Shown piece after piece: positions 1 through 10,700 of a stretch of DNA of 64,000 bases. A program made the position numbers and the translations under genes. The stretch is taken from assembly GCA_024138015.1 (NCBI GenBank), contig JAMXBB010000003.1, positions 77,356,777-77,420,776 of the forward strand. Direction: 5' to 3'. The notes beneath the pieces were generated by a model. The model saw nothing but the letters and a program-made list of their open reading frames with translations, did no database searches and had not been told where the DNA came from. The first letter of the stretch is position 1; every line of letters begins with the position of its first letter. The stretch is from Lumnitzera littorea. Taxonomy: Eukaryota; Streptophyta; Magnoliopsida; Myrtales; Combretaceae.

Positions 1-894
1 GAGAAGAGGGCAAAAGTCTCTAATGTGTTCTAGTTGGTGACAACTATAATACGTTATTACTTCTTTCTTCTCCTTTGTTGCCTTTGACGTATTACCACTA
101 CCAACTTTATCCCCTTTTTAATTTCTTGTTGAATTTCATAAACTTTTTAAATCTTTTAGCCTCATCGCCATTTCATCATCATCATCGCTCTCATTATCAT
201 CATCACTAGTGCTGCAATTGGTAACTTTATTTAAGAGCAATAGCCTTCTTCTTATATTCCTCACCACGTCTCTTAATCATCTCATGTATATTGAGTGTTC
301 CAAAAAATTATTCCTTGAATGATGCTTCTAGATCATGCACTTCTTCAATGGTGATTACCTTGGCTTCCCATTCTTTTAGAAGAGACTTAAGGATATTGGA
401 GTTAATTTCTATGTTAGAAAATTTCTTTCCAAGCACTATTAATAGATATATAATCTCAATGAACCTCTTGTGCATTTCATCTGTTGTCTCATTACGAAGT
501 ATGTTGAAATTTTCAAATTCATTATACATAGACTTATTTTATTGTCTTTAACTCTAAATGTTCCATCATATGTACCTTATAACTCATCCCATATTTCCTT
601 AGTATCTGTACATGTACTAGTTCTATTAAAGTTATTTTCACTCATAGCACAATGCAATATGCTCGTAGTAATTTCATTTAAATCTACCTTTTTCCAATCT
701 TCATCGATATATTCATTTTCTTCTTTACTTACTATATTAATAGGTCCTTTTTCTTTTACATCTTAAAGCTTTCTATTTTGTATCTTAATAAAGATTTTCA
801 TTCTATACTTCTAGTAAGGGTAATTTCTATTAGCGAGAAGTGGTGGCTTATTAATTGCTTGTTCTTTCATGAATCTTATTGTATTTAATGCCAT
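1..894 (-). pseudogene. Ty1/copia gag (UBN2-type), decayed and cut by the window edge
   Basis: The reading starts at the ATG ending at 894 (MALNTIRFMKEQ), and several frames must be joined. The N-terminal part has the NYPYWKYRMK-type pattern of DUF4219, with the Trp codon now a stop. The segment at about 308-529 has the UBN2 pattern: a KFENFNIL-like stretch, then DEMHKRF, LGKKFSN, ILKSLLKEWEAKV and TIEEVHDLE. These proteins form the capsid-like particle of Ty1/copia elements. A primer site and an LTR lie directly upstream in minus-strand order (941-956 and 957-1799). Only gag is inside the window; pol would continue beyond position 1. Stops and frameshifts mean it is dead. Confidence 0.75.
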
Positions 895-940
895 GATCTA
901 TACTCTATGATGCGATTAAGCAATAAAAAATATAGAGACC

Positions 941-956
941 TTACTTTGATACCAAA
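941..956 (-). other. Primer binding site, initiator-Met-tRNA type
   Basis: On the minus strand this reads TTTGGTATCAAAGTAA, close to the TGGTATCAGAGC site that primes many plant copia elements from initiator tRNA-Met. It lies directly after the LTR end and about 45 bp before the gag ATG. Confidence 0.7.
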
Positions 957-1799
957 TGAAATATTACACTAGCAACTTAAGAGGAGAGTGAATTGAGTTC
1001 AATGCACTAACTTTTCTTTAATACCAATTTCTTGATTCAAATGACTAAATGGATGCAATATTGAGAGAAGTGAGTAATAAATAAAATACAGAAATTAAAG
1101 AGTAAGGGATAGAGAAATCAAACTCAAGATTTTAACGTGGAGTTCAAACTACCCCCTATTCTCCACAATCACACAATGCCTCAATCAAAGTCTTTATGCT
1201 CACTTTTATTCACCTCAATCACAACGACTCATAAGCCTACACCTAATCTCAATTACAAATGATTTCATGATCGCAATAACCTTCAATCACTAGTATAGTG
1301 CACTCTCTCAAGTAAATTGCAGATATAAGTAACTTAGTACTATATTATGGTTTACAAAAGATTTTGCAAATTAAGAGCATAAGAAAATTGGAATGAAGCA
1401 TAAGTAAACAAGGGGAATAATAGTAGATTTTTGGCATTATTATTTGTACTTCAATTGCCCAATAAATTGTGTTTATAGCCTCTAAAAAAATCTAACCATT
1501 TTCTCTTTACATTTAATGCTCTATAACGGCTCTTTTCTATATGCCTTATCAAACGATTGAGGTAGGATCAACTGGACAGTTCATTTAAACAAGTCACCGA
1601 TCGAATGTTCTTTAAGCTATCAATCACATGATCCAACATACTTTTTTGACCTTAGAAAACATGGTATAACCAATTGAATGATCTATGGATCATCAGCCAT
1701 ACAATTCACTCCATGCTTCTAGGTATAGTTCACCTAGTGCAACCAATCGGATGGTTTTAAGACTACCACCTAGCTGGTTTAAACTATAACAACTGAACA
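957..1799 (-). repeat. 5' LTR of the minus-strand Ty1/copia element
   Basis: The inner edge is fixed by the primer site: in minus-strand sense the LTR ends ...GTAATATTTCA at 957. The outer edge is tentative; a TG start in minus sense (TGTTCAGTTG) lies at 1799. No second LTR copy is in the window, so the outer edge cannot be tested, and it may abut or overlap the LTR of the next element. No coding sequence is visible inside. Confidence 0.5.
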
Positions 1800-2029
1800 A
1801 CATATAATAAGGTATAGTAAGCATTTCTAATTATTTTCATTTCTTTCAAGAACTCTAGAATTAATCCAATGATTGTTATATTAAAAAGATGACATGCAAA
1901 ATGTAGTGTTACCAAGTTGATTCAAGTCCTTTAGCAAATTAACCATGTTTTTATAAGTTTTATAAAGAGGTTCATAACAATGATTAATTTAGCACAACTT
2001 GCATGGTTTTGTTCTTATCAAAATCACAC

Positions 2030-2102
2030 AAGAACTTATTGGCTTAATTGTTCATCGATGGCATGATTAAAATTTCTGTTGAATTTCTTAGAAATTACAC
2101 AT
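2030..2102 (+). repeat. 3' end of the 5' LTR of the plus-strand copia element
   Basis: This stretch matches 14380-14452, sharing GTTCATCGATGGCATGATTA and AATTTCTTAGAAATT with a few substitutions. A primer site follows directly. The 5' part of this LTR should lie in about 1800-2030, but alignment to the 3' LTR start at 10606 is too poor to place the edge. Confidence 0.6.
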
Positions 2103-2118
2103 AATATCAGAGCACAAG
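2103..2118 (+). other. Primer binding site of the plus-strand copia element
   Basis: AATATCAGAGCACAAGG resembles the TGGTATCAGAGC site used with initiator tRNA-Met. It follows the LTR end directly and precedes the gag ATG at 2190. Confidence 0.6.
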
Positions 2119-2189
2119 GCATTTCATTACAACTTCTCTTGAATATTTCGTGTTGTTTGAATAGAAAGTTTCTGGTTTGAATTAAATCA

Positions 2190-2877
2190 TGGCTAAAAAA
2201 ACTGATTTGAATCCAAACACTTCTGATCTACTTTTCATATCATCTTTTGATAATCATGGCATCGCAGTAGGTAATATTACTTTTAATGGATCCAATTATC
2301 TTGCTTGGAGTAGGTCTATTAGGATAGGTTTTAGGGCTTAACTTAAATTAGGTTTTATTGATGGTCTCATTCCCCATCCAAATAATGATTCACCAGATTT
2401 CATACGTTGGACAAGAAATGACTATATGGTCTGGTGTTGGTTATTTAATTCAATGTCAAGTAAGATTTCTCAAAATTTATTATATGCAAATTTTGGTCAT
2501 GAATTGTGGAAGTAAGTAAGCAATATGATTAAGGCACTTGGCCTTTGATTTTTCAACTCCAAAATGAAATCATTAATCTAAGACAAAGTAATTTGCCTAT
2601 TTTCATATACTCCAATAAGTTTAAGAAATATTGGATGAACTTCAATCTTTGAATAAGTATCACACATGTGAGTGTGGTCAGCTTGAATATTGTACTTGTG
2701 CAATGGTAGAAAGGTTATGATGTTTGAAGCACAAAGCAAACTAATGTAATTTTTGATGGAGTTGAGTGAAGCATTTGAAACAATATACAATCAAATACTG
2801 GCCATAGAGCTTCTTCCTTTTGTCAATAGGGCATTTTATTTGGTACAGCAGATTGAAAAACAAAGACAAATTACTGA
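2190..2877 (+). pseudogene. Copia gag, N-terminal two thirds
   Basis: Translation from the ATG at 2190 gives FNGSNYLAWSRSIRIGFRA, the start of the copia-type gag polyprotein, then LGFIDGLIPHP and MVWCWLFNSMSS. Further on, after frameshifts, come LRQSNLPIF, YWDELQSL, EAFETIYNQILA and ELLPFVNRAFYLVQQIEKQR, the usual end of this domain. At least two in-frame stops are present (after GFRA and after HELWK). Coding sequence stops abruptly at 2877, where a gypsy LTR begins, and resumes at about 7156, so part of gag was lost or displaced. Confidence 0.8.
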
Positions 2878-3654
2878 TGTGAACCGTGACCAAGAACAGA
2901 CAAGGCTGGTTGCTGGATGGGTTCAAACTTACAGAAAGCTCAAAAAGGGTTAATGGGGAAGGGTATGAAAAGAGTAAGAAATGAAGAATGAGAACAGTAA
3001 GCAAACCTACGAATAGCTCTAAAGGATACGAGGCACCAATGGAACTTTTAAGGACTCACAGCACAATTCGATATGACGCACGAATTGGTCTAATGAGGTT
3101 ACTTGCCACCTAACCTTGCTTAAGAGAAATGATAAGAGTGATGCTGAGAGTAAACAAGTAGTGTTTACGCAAGGAAAAAAGTACTCAAGTGTATTAAAGG
3201 TAATTTGCTTTCTCTTACAACAACAAGTACAGGGGTATTTATACCCATAAACTAGGGCAACTTGCCTAAAGGGGAAAAGAAAAAAAGAACATTTCCTAAA
3301 AAAGTAATGTTACATGATACAAAAGGGTAAAAATGAATATATAAGGAAAAAAATCATTAGTACTATAGATTTTACACATGATACAGTACACATAGCGATG
3401 CTGTATTGGCAGGGTTATTAGGAGATGTGAACAAAAAGTACGGACGGATGTGTTTGTTCGAACAGGGATGGCCTAGTTTGTCCAGTCTTTCTCTCTCAGC
3501 TTCTCAGTAAGGAAGAGACCTAGTAATTAGTCGACTCGGAAATAGAGCGCAATTGTCAACTCGGCATACTACACAATAATAGGCGATCATATGGTACAAC
3601 ATTAGAGGTGACTCAGCAAGGAGGTACTCACCTCGGCAGGGGTTGGTTGGAACA
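2878..3654 (-). repeat. 3' LTR of the gypsy element
   Basis: In window sense it starts TGTGAACCGTGACC at 2878. It aligns along its first 600 bp with 63405-64000, sharing GGTATTTATACCCATAA, GGGCAA and GAACATTTCCTAA. The right edge is placed at ...GGTTGGTTGGAACA (3654) because it gives a TG...CA unit, but the PPT-like AGAGGGGCTAGC on the minus strand lies slightly further out, so the edge could be near 3668. The LTR contains the ACTCGGCAT motif discussed under findings. Confidence 0.7.
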
Positions 3655-3849
3655 TAAGGATTCGTCGTGCTAGCCCCTCTAATCCTCGAGTTTGGCTGCA
3701 GGTCAAGGGCCTTAAAGCTCGATTCCCATCATTCCCTCAAGGTTATTTTAGATTTGGGATCAAATTTGGATGGTGTTTGCTCAGTTCTCCATCATGGAGA
3801 TATGGATTGAGGTTGGCGATGTTGAAGGCATCAGAAACCTTATAGTCCT

Positions 3850-4884
3850 TAGGCAGTTCTAACCTATAAGCGTTGTCGTTGATTTTTTGGAGGATTCTGA
3901 AAGGTCCTTCTACTCTTGCAAATAATTTGTTTTTCCTTTTGTTCGGGAATTGTTCCTTGCTGAGGTATAGCCATACAAGTCTCCCAGCTGAAATTGTTTG
4001 GCCGATTGACCCTTGGTCTTTTTACGTATTCTTTTGGCAGCCTAATCGATGTACCGAATGACCTTGTCATAGATGTGCTGAAGGGATTGTGCTTGAGCTG
4101 AGGCATCGAGGTCTTCTTGCGCGAGTGCAGGTATAGGGCGTAGTTGAAGGGCAACTCGGGATTGAATCCATAGACTACTTTAAAGGGAGTATACTTAGTG
4201 GCATTATGTACGGTTTAGTTGTAAGCAAACTCAACCACTGGCAGGCAGACATCCTAATCAACCAAGTTCTTGTTGACTGTAGCTTGGAGCAGTGAATCCA
4301 AAGTACGATTAATCACCTCTATTTGGCAATCAGTTTGGGGGTGATAGGAGGTTTTGAAGAGTAATTTGGTTCCTAGTCGATGCTACAGGGTTCTCTAGAA
4401 ATGGCTTAAGAACTTTGGGTCTCTGTTGGAGACTACACTTCTTGGCACGCCATGTATCCATACAATCTCCTATAAGAAAAGAGAAGCAATAGCCAAAACG
4501 TCATTAGTTTTGGTGCAAGGCATGAAGTGTGTCATCTTACTAAACCGATCCACAATGACCATTGCAGAATCTTTTCTTCGAGTAGTTCTTGGCAATTTGA
4601 GAACAAAGTCCATGCTTAGTTCAGTCTACGGCCTCGTTGGAACAAGTAGGGGCATCGCCTTCCCTTTTTCAGCTTGGCACTTGGCCTTTTTGCACATAGC
4701 ACAACTTTTGACTATTCGGTGCACATCTCTTTGCATTCTCAGCCAAAAGAATTGGCCATTCACTAGTTTACATGTCCTTCTCTCTCCAAAGTGTCTGGAG
4801 AGTCTTTCGCTGTGGGCTTCCTTAATTAATAATTTTCGTAGGGAACAAGTCAGCACGTACAGTTTTCCTCTTCAGAATAGATAG
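3850..4884 (-). pseudogene. Ty3/gypsy integrase
   Basis: Minus-strand reading gives an H2C2 zinc finger (HSERLSRHFGERRT then CAMCKKAKC, about 4856-4660). The catalytic core follows with Asp in MDFVLKLPRT, Asp in SNRDPKFLS and Glu in CQIEVINRTL. A C-terminal TPFKVVYG and a GPFRILKKINDN-like end are also seen. This enzyme joins element DNA to the host genome. Stops and a frame change occur between the core and the C-terminus. No chromodomain was recognised after it. Confidence 0.75.
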
Positions 4885-4889
4885 CCATC

Positions 4890-6400
4890 CTATACATAAT
4901 ATTCGTCTACTGGTCTCTTATCCATGCATCTCGAAATTATTGGTCCAAAGTGTGGATCGTTAGAGTATTGTTCTTTGATACTTACAAAACCAAATAGTCT
5001 GGTCTGCAGTTCTGACAAGAGCGCATGCCTCCTCGAAAGAGCATCTACAATTACGTTGCTCTTTCCTTGCTTGTATTTGATCATAAAATTAAATCCTTTA
5101 AGGAATTCAACCTATCTTGCCTGTCGCTTGGACAGCTTGGTCTGACTTCGGAGGTATCGTCGTGACTCATGGTTAGTATATACGACAAATTCTCTTGGAA
5201 GTAGATAGTGCTGCCATACTTGCAGTGCACGGATTAGTGCCAAGAGCTCTTTGTCATATACAAAGTAATTTTGCTAGGGTCCTTGGAGCTTCTCACTGTG
5301 GAAGGCAATTGATTGGCATTCCTACATTAGGATAGCACCTATTCTAATGCTTAATGTGTCGCACTCTAGCTCAAAATTTTTTGTCGAAGTCAGGTAGCAT
5401 TAACATTGGGGCAGAGATCAATCTCTTCTTAATCTTAGCAAAACTCCTCTCTTCCCTTTCTCCCCATCGGAAGTCAATGTTTTTCTTCATTAATTCAATT
5501 AGTGGTACAGCGAAGGTGCTGAAGTTCCTGATGAACCTTCAATAAAACGAAGCTAATTCTTGGAAACTTCTCACGTGAGCACAAGTAGTAGGGGTTGGCC
5601 ATTCAACAATTGCTTGGATCTTCTTATCATCGACTTGCAAGCCTCCTCTACTGACTACATAGCCCAAGAATACCACTTTCTCCTAACAGAAGCAATATTT
5701 CTTCAAATTTCCGAATAATCTCTTGATACGAAGGATATTTAAGACTGTTCTAACGTGTTCACAGTGACTCGGCATATCAGCACTGTAAATCAGGATATCA
5801 TTGAAGTATACCACGACACACTTTCCAATAAGATGTCTCAACCATGGTTCATAAGTTTCATGAAGGTGCTTAATGCATTTGATAAGCCGAAGGACATGAC
5901 CATCCACTTGTATAGGTCATGTTGAGTCTTGAACGCTGTCTTCTACTTGTTTCCTAGCTTCATGTGAATTTAATGGTAGCCAAACTTAAGATCAATCTTG
6001 CTAAAAATTTTTGCTCCACTTAGTTCATCTAACATGTCTTCGAGCCTTGGGATCGGATACCTGTATTTGATCGTGATTTTGTTCACAGCTCAACTACCAA
6101 TACACATCTGCTAGGTTCCATCCTTATTTGGTACTAGAAGTACAAGCACAGTACAAGAGCTGAGACTCTCTCTCACGTACCCTCTTTCCAATAACTCATT
6201 GACTTGATGTTAAAGCTTAGAAGCTTGCTCAGGATTCATGCGATAAGCTGGTTTGTTCAATAGTACAGTGCTGGTTGCTAAGTCAACGCAGTGCTTTATG
6301 TCTCAAGTTGGGGGCAACCTTACAGGCAACTGTTTTGGGAACAAGTCAACATATTCCTCCAATAGTTCCTTCACCTCTTAGAGTAAATAATTCCGTTTCT
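4890..6400 (-). pseudogene. Ty3/gypsy reverse transcriptase and RNase H
   Basis: Minus-strand fragments read LSGAKIFSKIDLKFGYH, KTAFKTQHDLYKWMVM, FGLSNALSTFM and VVYFNDILIYSAD, then FLGYVVSRGGLQVDD and a partial RNase H ending with IKYKQGKSNVIVDALSRR. The active-site box at 5797-5808 is YFND, where the family has YxDD, so the first catalytic Asp is lost. Many further stops confirm inactivity. Confidence 0.8.
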
Positions 6401-6479
6401 TCATTTCCAGTAGTCGCCTGACTAATAAGAGGGTCAGCTCATTGGCATTAATGGCCTCTCGGAACTCAACTCTACTCAT

Positions 6480-6980
6480 CACCAGAGCCTTCTTCAATCA
6501 GCGAGCAAGTTTTGTTTGTAACTTATGAACTTCTCTAAGTGGCATCGAATTTAGCGTGATCTTTCAATCATCCTTCTTAAGCCTATAGGTATTCCTGTAA
6601 CCGTTGTGGATGACTCTCCTATTAAATAATCACGGTCTTTTAAACAACACGAGGAATGTGCACATGGGCAGTACGTCACAAAGAATTTGGTTGGAGTAAT
6701 TGTCGATAGTGATCGGTAGTAGTATTTTCCAAGTGATGTGTAAGGCTCCCTTCTCGCTCAACTAGTGCAACTTGTACAGCATTGGGTGTACAACAGTTAG
6801 CAACCTTAGTTTTGAAATGAGGTCGGTTGACGTTACATTGGTGTAGCTCCCACTATCTACGATGAGGGCATACATTTGATCATTTACATTACAAGTGATA
6901 TGAAAAAAGTTCTCTCTCTGCTCCTCCTCTCGTGAGGGTTCTACATATATAATACGTCGAACAACCATGAGTAGCTGGTC
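6480..6980 (-). pseudogene. Gypsy aspartic protease
   Basis: The minus-strand reading contains EQRENFFHITCNVND followed by YALIVDSGSYTNVTSTDLIS, the active-site region (D-S-G) of plant gypsy proteases, then ILCDVLPMCTF. It cleaves the Gag-Pol polyprotein. Coding sequence upstream (gag) is missing. Confidence 0.7.
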
Positions 6981-7155
6981 TAAGTCCTTGGCATATACGT
7001 CTTCCTCAATAAACTCTTTCTCGGCATTCTCATAGATAGTTGTTTTGACAAAAAGAACTCTTTCTTGGCATTAATGACAAAAAGAACGATAAAGCTTACA
7101 TTAGCATTAAGGGACTTTGTAAACACTATAGAGTAGATAGTCATATCATAAATAG

Positions 7156-7840
7156 TTGTTTTGAACTTCATAGTTACCTAGATTGGTATAAGGAAAAAAG
7201 GTTTAACAAAGGGGGTTGGAAAATTGTGGCAAAGGTTAAGGTTATTAATATTGATTTTTCTCATATTGCTGATAATCCTCTTAAGAGTTTTGTAGATTAT
7301 TCAAGCAATTTTGTTTTTACAATTGCTAGAACAAATAAGGATCCTCAAATGATTCAAAATATTTGTGAAAATGTAAAGAAGTTGATGAAGGGAAATCAAG
7401 TTTAAGAAAATCTCCTAGTAAACATGGTGCATTCAATAGGTAACTCCAATTCCATCTCAAGTTTTAGCCTTTTGAATAAAAATATATGTTTATAGATTGT
7501 TGACACGAGTGCCATTGATCACATGAAGCCCTTTAACACTCCTTTGTACAATAAACAAAATCTAGTTGAAACCATTTCATTTACATTACCTAATGGAAGA
7601 GTCAAGTTGAAGTTAGCCTATTAGGTACTTCATGATAATAGCTTGTTAGCCATTGTTAATCAATTTTCCTTTACTTTTCAGGACCAGAAAACTAAAAAAA
7701 TCATAGCTATTGCTCAATTCTTCAATGGATTGTGTGTCATGAAATCTTTGACAATTGAGAACTTTAAGACTATATCAGATCATGTACAACATAATTGTTC
7801 CATTCATTTTGATTGTAATAAAACCGATGTGCTGTAGTTA
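7156..7840 (+). pseudogene. Copia gag end and aspartic protease
   Basis: This resumes the interrupted copia ORF. CFELHSYLDWYKE is the stretch that normally follows the zinc knuckle. At about 7495-7535 the reading VDTSAIDHMKPF replaces the protease signature DTGASDHM, so the Gly after Asp-Thr is changed to Ser. ISFTLPNGRVKLK and IIAIAQFFNGLCVM follow, as in family members. The zinc knuckle itself is missing, consistent with loss at the gypsy junction. Confidence 0.75.
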
Positions 7841-8690
7841 CTTCTGTAAGATTAGGGCACTCTTCAATGTCTAAAATGTAGCATCTTGATTCTTGTAAGC
7901 ACTTTGATACTTTAAGCTTTGTTTGTGAAACGTACTAAGAGGCTAAATTTTATAAGATTCCTTTCACTCGTAGTGATTCTAATTCTTTACATCTTTTTCA
8001 TTTGGTACTTCTTGATGCTTGGGGCCCTTCTTATGTACAAAGTATTACTAGAATTACTTACTTTCTTACAATAGTTGAAGACTATTCTCGAAGCACTTAG
8101 ACATATCTTACAAATCATAAGTCATAAGTGCTATCTATTCTTGATAAGTTCTTTTCATATGTATATAATCATTTATTTGTTGTGACAAAGTATGTTAGGG
8201 TTGATAATGGCACAAAGTTTTTGTCCCACAAATGTCAATCGCTTTTTGACAAGCTAGGAATCACACATCAACACACCATAATATGCACTCCCAACAAAAT
8301 AGTAGTGTTGAAAGGAAATATAAACCTTTACTTGACATTGCTAGAGCTTTACGAATTTATACAAATTTATAAAAAATATTTTAGAGGGAATGCATGTTGA
8401 CTGTTACTAACCTAATAAACAAAATGCCTCTCTCCCACTTCAAATGGAAAACTCCCCATAAGACTTTATTTAGTCATAGATCATCTTATGAACACCTTGG
8501 GGTTGTGGGTTGTCTATGCTTCATTGCTCAAGTTTCAATACTTAAAGACAAATTTGAACCATGTAGTGTAAAATTTGTATTCTTAAGTTGTGTTAATGGT
8601 TAGAAAGGCTACAAAATCAATGATTTGTCATCATAAAAAATTTTGATCGATAAGGATGTAGTATCCTTTAAGATATTTTACCTTATAAAA
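7841..8690 (+). pseudogene. Copia integrase
   Basis: LGHSSMSKM starts the pre-integrase region. LLDAWGPSY and YFLTIVEDYSRS carry the first catalytic Asp, and KYVRVDNGTKFLS the second. The place where the catalytic Glu is expected reads VVLKGNI, so Glu is lost. After a frame change, NLINKMPLSHFKWKTPHKTL, YEHLGVVGCLCF and DKFEPCSVKFVFL give the usual C-terminal part. Several stops are present. Confidence 0.75.
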
Positions 8691-9089
8691 CACATTCTTC
8701 TCCTTATTAATCCTAAACTTTAGTCTCTCTTCCACATATTTCATGTCCTATTGTTATTGATGTTCTAATATGTCTTTCTACATCTATTACTAGTCAATCT
8801 TCACCAATTGTAAAATCCTTTATCGATTCATAAACACAAATTCCTGATTAGTATGTTCTATTTCAACAAATCATGTTCCACCCTTGGTTGCTATATGTAG
8901 ATTTGATAGGGAGCATAAAACTCCCAAATGGTTACAAGATTTTGTGCTTTCCATTCATTGTTGCTATGACTATTCTTTATCTTCACCCAAATCATAGCCT
9001 ACTATTCATTATCCATTGTTATTTGTCGATTAGTTTTCATCTCATCCGTTTGACTATGTTCGATCAATGGCATTAATCTTGATAACTAC

Positions 9090-10060
9090 AGAACCTAATT
9101 ATTATTCTCAAGCTACTAAACAGGATGAATAGGTGCTTGCAAAATAAAAGAAACTAGATGCTTTAGAATTAAACGATACTTGGGAGGTAACTAGTTTGCC
9201 ATAAGGAAAGAAAGCCATTCGCTTAAAATGGGTCCATAAAATTAAGTATAGACTAGATGGTAGTGTTGAGCATTACAAGGCTTGATTAGCAGCTAAGGGT
9301 TACAATCAAATAGAGGGTATAGATTATTATGATACTTTTTTTTGCAGTGGCAAAATTAGGAACATTTTGTATACTTTTAGCTCTTATATCAATTTATAGT
9401 TGGCCTTTATTCCAATTGGATATAAATAATGCCTTTTTACATAGATTTCTTGATGAAGAAGTCTACATGCTTCCACAAGATGGGTATTCTAAGGTATAAT
9501 CAAGCCAAGTTTGTAGGCTTAAATGGTCTTTCTATGCTCTCAAATAAGCTTTAAGGTAGTCAAATGTTGAAATTTCTACGATTTTTCTTTTATCAAACTT
9601 AGGTTTATTCAATCAAAGAGTAATTATTCTCTTTTCGTGTAAATGAGTAGTGATGAATTTATTGTAATATTGTTGTATGTTGATGAGTTGCTACTCATGA
9701 GGACTAATGTGTTTGCTATTAACAAAGTTAAATAGTAATTACATCATGAATTCACCATAAAAGATCTTGTTGAAGCAAGGTTCTTCTTAAGACTTGAATT
9801 GTATTGTACTGTTGATGGAATTCTAGTGAATCTATATAAATTCATTTTTTATATCCTTAAAGATACTAGAATGATAGCATGTAAACTAGCTTTTGCTCCT
9901 TTGCCTATTGATTTTCACTTATCTAAGGATGATAGTGACTTTGTACATGATCCTTCACTCTATAGATGCATCATTGGTAGATTACTTTATTTAAACCTTA
10001 CACAGCTAGATACCTCGTTTGTTATTTATCAATTGTCTCAATTTTTAGCACAACCATGAC
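9090..10060 (+). pseudogene. Copia reverse transcriptase (RVT_2)
   Basis: TWEVTSLP, KKAIRLKWVHKIKY, GYNQIEGIDYYDTFF, SNYSLFV, IVILLYVDELLLM, FTIKDLVEARFFLRLELYC and DPSLYRCIIGRLLYLNL follow in the family order. The active-site box is YVDE instead of YVDD (about 9675-9686). Frameshifts occur near 9350 and 9500. Between 8690 and 9090 only decayed linker sequence is seen. Confidence 0.8.
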
Positions 10061-10159
10061 TTTCTCATATGATTGTAACGTATCATGTCTTATGCTATCT
10101 CAAAGCCACATTTTCTCTTGGGCATTTTTATTTGTCTTCAAAGTCATATTCAAATGTAG

Positions 10160-10585
10160 ATTAGGGATCCTCCTTAATCAAAAATCATTAACTGGCTTTT
10201 GTATTTTACTTAAGAATTCTTTTATATCATGGAAAATAAAGAAGCAACAAATAGTGAGTATCTCAATCACAAAGGCATAGTACCATAGCATGGTTACCAC
10301 CATTAAAGAATTGCTCTGGATTTCTTCCATACTTATTGATCTTAATGTTCATCCTCTTACATTTCTTTGTGATAATAGGTTAGTCATGCAAATTGCAGCT
10401 ACTTCATGTTTTCATAATTGCATCAAACACATTGAAGTTGATATTTACTTCATTCATGAGAAGATTTCACAAGGCTTTTTGTAAACTTCTTATGTTCTTA
10501 CTCATCTATAGCTTGCTAACTTTATGACTAAGAGTTTACCTTTAGCTAAGCTTCTTCAGTTTTGTGACAAGCTAGGCCTTTGATC
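10160..10585 (+). pseudogene. Copia RNase H
   Basis: QKSLTGFCILLKNSFISWKI, then TIKELLWISSILIDLN, FLCDNRLVMQIAA and CIKHIEVDIYFIHEKISQGF match the RNase H end of copia Pol. A decayed LANFMTKSLPLAKLLQFCDK ends the polyprotein just before the PPT. Confidence 0.75.
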
Positions 10586-10598
10586 GACTCCATCTTAC

Positions 10599-10605
10599 AA
10601 GGGGA
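10599..10605 (+). other. Polypurine tract of the copia element
   Basis: AAGGGGA lies directly before TGTGAAGGATCC and about 15 bp after the end of Pol. It primes plus-strand DNA synthesis and so places the 3' LTR start at 10606. Confidence 0.6.
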
Positions 10606-10700
10606 TGTGAAGGATCCATCGACTATAGCTTAATTATCTAAGTCTTATTTATCAGTTAGTCTTAGCCTGTATAGTAGAAATTATTAGTAGAGTAAAGTTC
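10606..10700 (+). repeat. 3' LTR of the copia element, first piece
   Basis: It begins TGTGAAGGATCC after the PPT and runs to the solo LTR insertion at 10701. It continues at 14234-14455. Without the insertion the LTR would be about 310 bp. Confidence 0.55.

Larger units (their letters stand above)
2878..7150 (-). mobile_element. Truncated Ty3/gypsy element inserted in copia gag
   Basis: In minus-strand order: protease (about 6970-6560), RT (about 6400-5560), RNase H (5560-4890), integrase (4884-3850) and 3' LTR (2878-3654 in window order). RT before integrase marks Ty3/gypsy. No gag and no 5' LTR are present; sequence returns to copia at about 7156. A short repeat of about 14 bp (ATAGTTGTTTTGA) occurs at about 7038 and 7151 and may mark the deletion joint. 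The same LTR family recurs at 63405. Confidence 0.8.

Noticed and set aside
4426..4884. 152-codon open frame on the plus strand
   Set aside because: It is the complement of the gypsy integrase (4884-3850, minus), which has clear motifs; the plus frame has none.
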